Positions 61,963-64,000 of a stretch of 64,000 nt of DNA are shown piece by piece (the first letter of the stretch is position 1; each line of letters opens with the position of its first letter). Under the pieces are notes generated by a model that saw only the letters and a program-made list of their open reading frames with translations, made no database searches and had not been told where the DNA came from. This DNA comes from Streptomyces rapamycinicus NRRL 5491 (GTDB lineage Bacteria; Actinomycetota; Actinomycetes; Streptomycetales; Streptomycetaceae): positions 7,998,001 to 8,062,000 of the forward strand of contig NZ_CP085193.1 of NCBI RefSeq assembly GCF_024298965.1. The letters run 5' to 3'. The position numbers and the translations under genes are program-made.

Positions 61963-62560
61963 CGTCCTCCATACGCTGCAGCAGTCCCCAGGTGAACTCC
62001 GCCACATAGTGGCGGAGTTCACCGTTCTCCGCCTCCGGCGCGTCGAAGGCGAGCCGCCAGCGGGTGGGCGCCGAGCCCTCCATGGGCCGTGCGGGCGCGA
62101 AGGCGCGCGCCACCTCGTCCACCGTGCAGGACCAGGGCATGAGGTCGGCGGCGTTGCGCAGCCGGGGCCCGGGCGCGCCCGGAGCGCGCACCAGCCACTC
62201 GTTCCACACCGCCCCGTTCGGCGCGGTGAGCACCTCGAACCGCAGATCCGGCCACAGCGGTACGGACCAGCTCAGCGCCTCGCAGGTCAGATCGCCGATC
62301 CGGCGGGTGGCGGTGGACTCGGGCGGGCCCAGCACGGAGCGGTAGCGGGCCACCGCCGCCCGCCGCCGCGGCGAGCGCTGCATGGCCTGCCAGCGGCGGT
62401 TGGCCTCGCGCATCACCGCACGCCCGAAGCCCAGCTCGCGCAGCGCGTCCTCGACCAGCCCCGGCTGATGGTCGGCCATCCGGCGCAGCAGCACGAGGAC
62501 GAAGGGGAAGGGGGCGGGGAACGAATCGGGCTGAGCGAATGAGCCGGGCGCGGAATCCAT
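61937..62560 (-). CDS. Conserved hypothetical protein
   Basis: 207 residues, cytoplasmic, from ATG 62560 with TAGGAGCC directly upstream. I do not recognise a domain by motif; the sequence alternates Arg-rich helices (RRMADHQPGLVEDALREL, RRWQAMQRSPRRRAAVA) with aromatic-rich strands. Overlaps osmC convergently by 26 bases. Confidence 0.7.
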   Translation of the reverse strand: MDSAPGSFAQPDSFPAPFPFVLVLLRRMADHQPGLVEDALRELGFGRAVMREANRRWQAMQRSPRRRAAVARYRSVLGPPESTATRRIGDLTCEALSWSVPLWPDLRFEVLTAPNGAVWNEWLVRAPGAPGPRLRNAADLMPWSCTVDEVARAFAPARPMEGSAPTRWRLAFDAPEAENGELRHYVAEFTWGLLQRMEDVRPASPTA

Positions 62561-62624
62561 GGCTCCTATCGTGGCGTACGGGCTCGCCGTGCCGTGGCGT
62601 ACGGGTACGTTCTCATCCGGTGGC

Positions 62625-62636
62625 GCAAGCGCTTTC
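62625..62636. promoter_or_regulatory. LacI-type operator between divergent genes
   Basis: GCAAGCGCTTTC fits GNAANCGNTTNC at every fixed position. It lies between the divergent hypothetical gene and the iclR gene, 130 bases upstream of the latter. No LacI gene is adjacent, so a regulator elsewhere would have to use it. Confidence 0.45.
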
Positions 62637-62765
62637 CGGCGCATCGTGCCTTTGCCGGACCATTGCCGGGGGAAGTCCCCTCCGCATAATCTGTGTTCGC
62701 GATACCGGCCACCGGCCGGAATCTCGAACGCCTGCCATCTGGACCAGAAGGGGAGGGCGAGCACT

Positions 62766-63542
62766 ATGGGACGCCTGGTGCCCGCGGTGACACGGGCTCT
62801 GGACATACTCGAGCTCTTCCTGGACGGGGACGGCACGCTCTCCGCACCCGAGATCACCCGTCGGCTCGGACTGCCCCGTACGACGGTCCATGAGCTGGTG
62901 ACCACTCTGGCCGCCCGCTCCTATCTGGTCCAGGTTCCCGACCAGCCCGGCCGCTATCGGCTCGGAGTGCGGCCGTACCAGCTGGGCAGCCGCTACGCCG
63001 AGCAGCTCGACCTGGCCGCCGAGGGCCAGCAGGTGGCCCGGAGCGTCGCGGAGACCTGCGACGAGACCGTGCACGTCGCGATCCTCGAGGGCATGGACGT
63101 CATCTACATCGCCAAGGTCGACTCCACCCACGCCGTCCGCATGGTCTCCGCCGCGGGCCGCCGGCTGCCCGCCCACTGCACCTCGGTCGGCAAGATGCTG
63201 CTCGCCTCCCTCCCGGAGGACGCCCTGGCCGCGCGGCTGTCCGGCGATCAGCCGCTGGCCGCGATGACGGACAACAGCATCACCGCCCCCGACGAACTGC
63301 GCCGCCACCTCGCCACCGTGCGCGAGCGCGGCGTCGCGGTCGAGCAGCGGGAGTCCAACCCGGATGTGAACTGCGTGGCGGCTCCCGTACGGGACTCCGC
63401 GGGGAAGGTGGTCGCGGCGCTGTCGATCTCGGTGCCGACGATCCGCTGGAGTGATGAGCGCCAGGCCGAGCTGGAGGAGCTCGCGGCCAAGGGCGCGGGT
63501 GAACTGTCGGTGCGGCTGGGACATCGGAGGCGGGACATATGA
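62766..63542 (+). CDS. IclR-family transcriptional regulator
   Basis: 258 residues from ATG 62766 (GGGAGGG upstream). HTH near residues 25-50 (LSAPEITRRLGLPRTTVHEL); IclR sensor domain with VHVAILEGMDVIYIAKVD, LPAHCTSVGKMLLA and the end VSVPTIRWSDE. The stop overlaps the SMP-30 gene start by four bases, so it likely controls that gene and its pathway. Confidence 0.93.
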   Translation: MGRLVPAVTRALDILELFLDGDGTLSAPEITRRLGLPRTTVHELVTTLAARSYLVQVPDQPGRYRLGVRPYQLGSRYAEQLDLAAEGQQVARSVAETCDETVHVAILEGMDVIYIAKVDSTHAVRMVSAAGRRLPAHCTSVGKMLLASLPEDALAARLSGDQPLAAMTDNSITAPDELRRHLATVRERGVAVEQRESNPDVNCVAAPVRDSAGKVVAALSISVPTIRWSDERQAELEELAAKGAGELSVRLGHRRRDI

Positions 63543-64000
63543 GCACACGGCCATCGCTCGAGGTCGCGGTGCGCGCGAGCGCCGTGCTCGGTGAGGGACC
63601 CACCTGGGACGCCGCCGCCCAGCGGCTGATCTGGGTGGACATCCTCTCTTCCCGCGTCCACACCTACGACCCCGCCACCGGCCGCCGTACCACCCTGGGC
63701 ACCGAGCAGCACGTCGGCGCGGCCAAGCCCCGCGCGGGTGGCGGCCTGGTGGTCAACCTCCGCGACGGCATCGGGGTGTACGGGGCGGACGGCGGCTTCG
63801 GCTGGCTGCTGCGCGAGGCGGTCCCCGGCCGCCGGGGCAATGACGCCGCCGTCGCACCCGACGGCTCGCTGTGGGCGGGCACCATGCGCTACGACGAGGG
63901 GGCCGGCGGCGGCACGCTCTCCCGGATCGGGTCCGACGGCTCCCATGCGGAGTTCCTGCCGGAGGTGACGGTCAGCAACGGCATCGGCTGGAGCCCGGAC
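63539..64000 (+). CDS. SMP-30/gluconolactonase family protein (5' part)
   Basis: The first 154 residues; the gene runs past the window. AVLGEGPTWDAAAQRLIWVD with the metal-ligand Glu, then GNDAAVAPDGSLWAGTM and VSNGIGWSPD (metal Asn) are family signatures. Hydrolyses a sugar-acid lactone. RBS GGAGGCGGG. With IclR upstream it fits a sugar-acid catabolic unit. Confidence 0.9.
   Translation, partial: MSTRPSLEVAVRASAVLGEGPTWDAAAQRLIWVDILSSRVHTYDPATGRRTTLGTEQHVGAAKPRAGGGLVVNLRDGIGVYGADGGFGWLLREAVPGRRGNDAAVAPDGSLWAGTMRYDEGAGGGTLSRIGSDGSHAEFLPEVTVSNGIGWSPD

Overview
The window looks like the core chromosome of a Streptomyces or a close relative. It is very GC-rich with strong third-position GC bias and many GTG starts. 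It carries a complete conservon (cvnA-B-C-D followed by two P450 genes), a group-2 sigma factor next to dnaG, assimilatory nitrate and nitrite reductase genes, and two sugar ABC transporters that lack their own ATPase, the usual pattern where a shared MsiK ATPase serves many importers. No phage, insertion sequence or CRISPR array was seen.

Layout. 1-1287: end of a quinone-oxidoreductase-type gene and an SDR. 1288-1957: a long palindromic repeat element. 1958-3946: a large protein of unknown function. 4000-10935: a leftward sugar operon, LacI regulator, lipoprotein binding protein, two permeases and a GH3 glycosidase, in the order of the bxlREFGA xylo-oligosaccharide operon. 11169-12397: a frameshifted secreted protein. 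12380-17270: flavoprotein-nirB-nirD (nitrite to ammonium) behind a well-formed GlnR-type box. 17352-23036: the conservon with a CYP154-like and a CYP157-like P450. 23151-25368: a two-component system. 25542-31677: secreted proteins, an orphan Mak_N_cap-like protein, a large beta-helix protein with an in-frame TTA codon, a TIGR04222-like protein, a cupin and CutA. 31913-38820: YdcF/SanA, an adenosine/adenine deaminase, nitrate reductase nasA and a divergent CbiX-type chelatase (siroheme for NirB) coupled to dgt. 38968-44016: a reductase, dnaG and a HrdA-like sigma factor. 44074-48779: a xylulokinase-like kinase, three tRNA genes, lipoproteins and a phosphatase-like protein. 48906-56339: a second sugar locus, binding protein, two permeases, PfkB kinase, divergent DeoR-GH4, and a convergent alginate lyase. 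56736-64000: acetyltransferases, an FG-GAP lipoprotein, thioredoxin, histidine phosphatase, OsmC, IclR and the start of an SMP-30 gene.

How it fits together. Nitrate is reduced by NasA and nitrite by NirBD; the chelatase next to nasA would supply the siroheme iron insertion step. The two sugar loci pair importer, regulator and intracellular glycosidase or kinase. The conservon is a small membrane-associated signalling set with P450 partners.

The most unusual trait is the density of in-frame tandem repeats inside otherwise conserved genes: 33-bp units in nasA, 18-bp and 51-bp repeats plus a 15-G run in the nir flavoprotein, 6-bp units in cvnA and the CYP157-like P450, and 9-bp units in cvnD, the histidine kinase, sigma factor and chelatase. 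A family of GGGGCTCCGCCCC-type palindromes also recurs between genes and appears to have been captured inside the flavoprotein reading frame.
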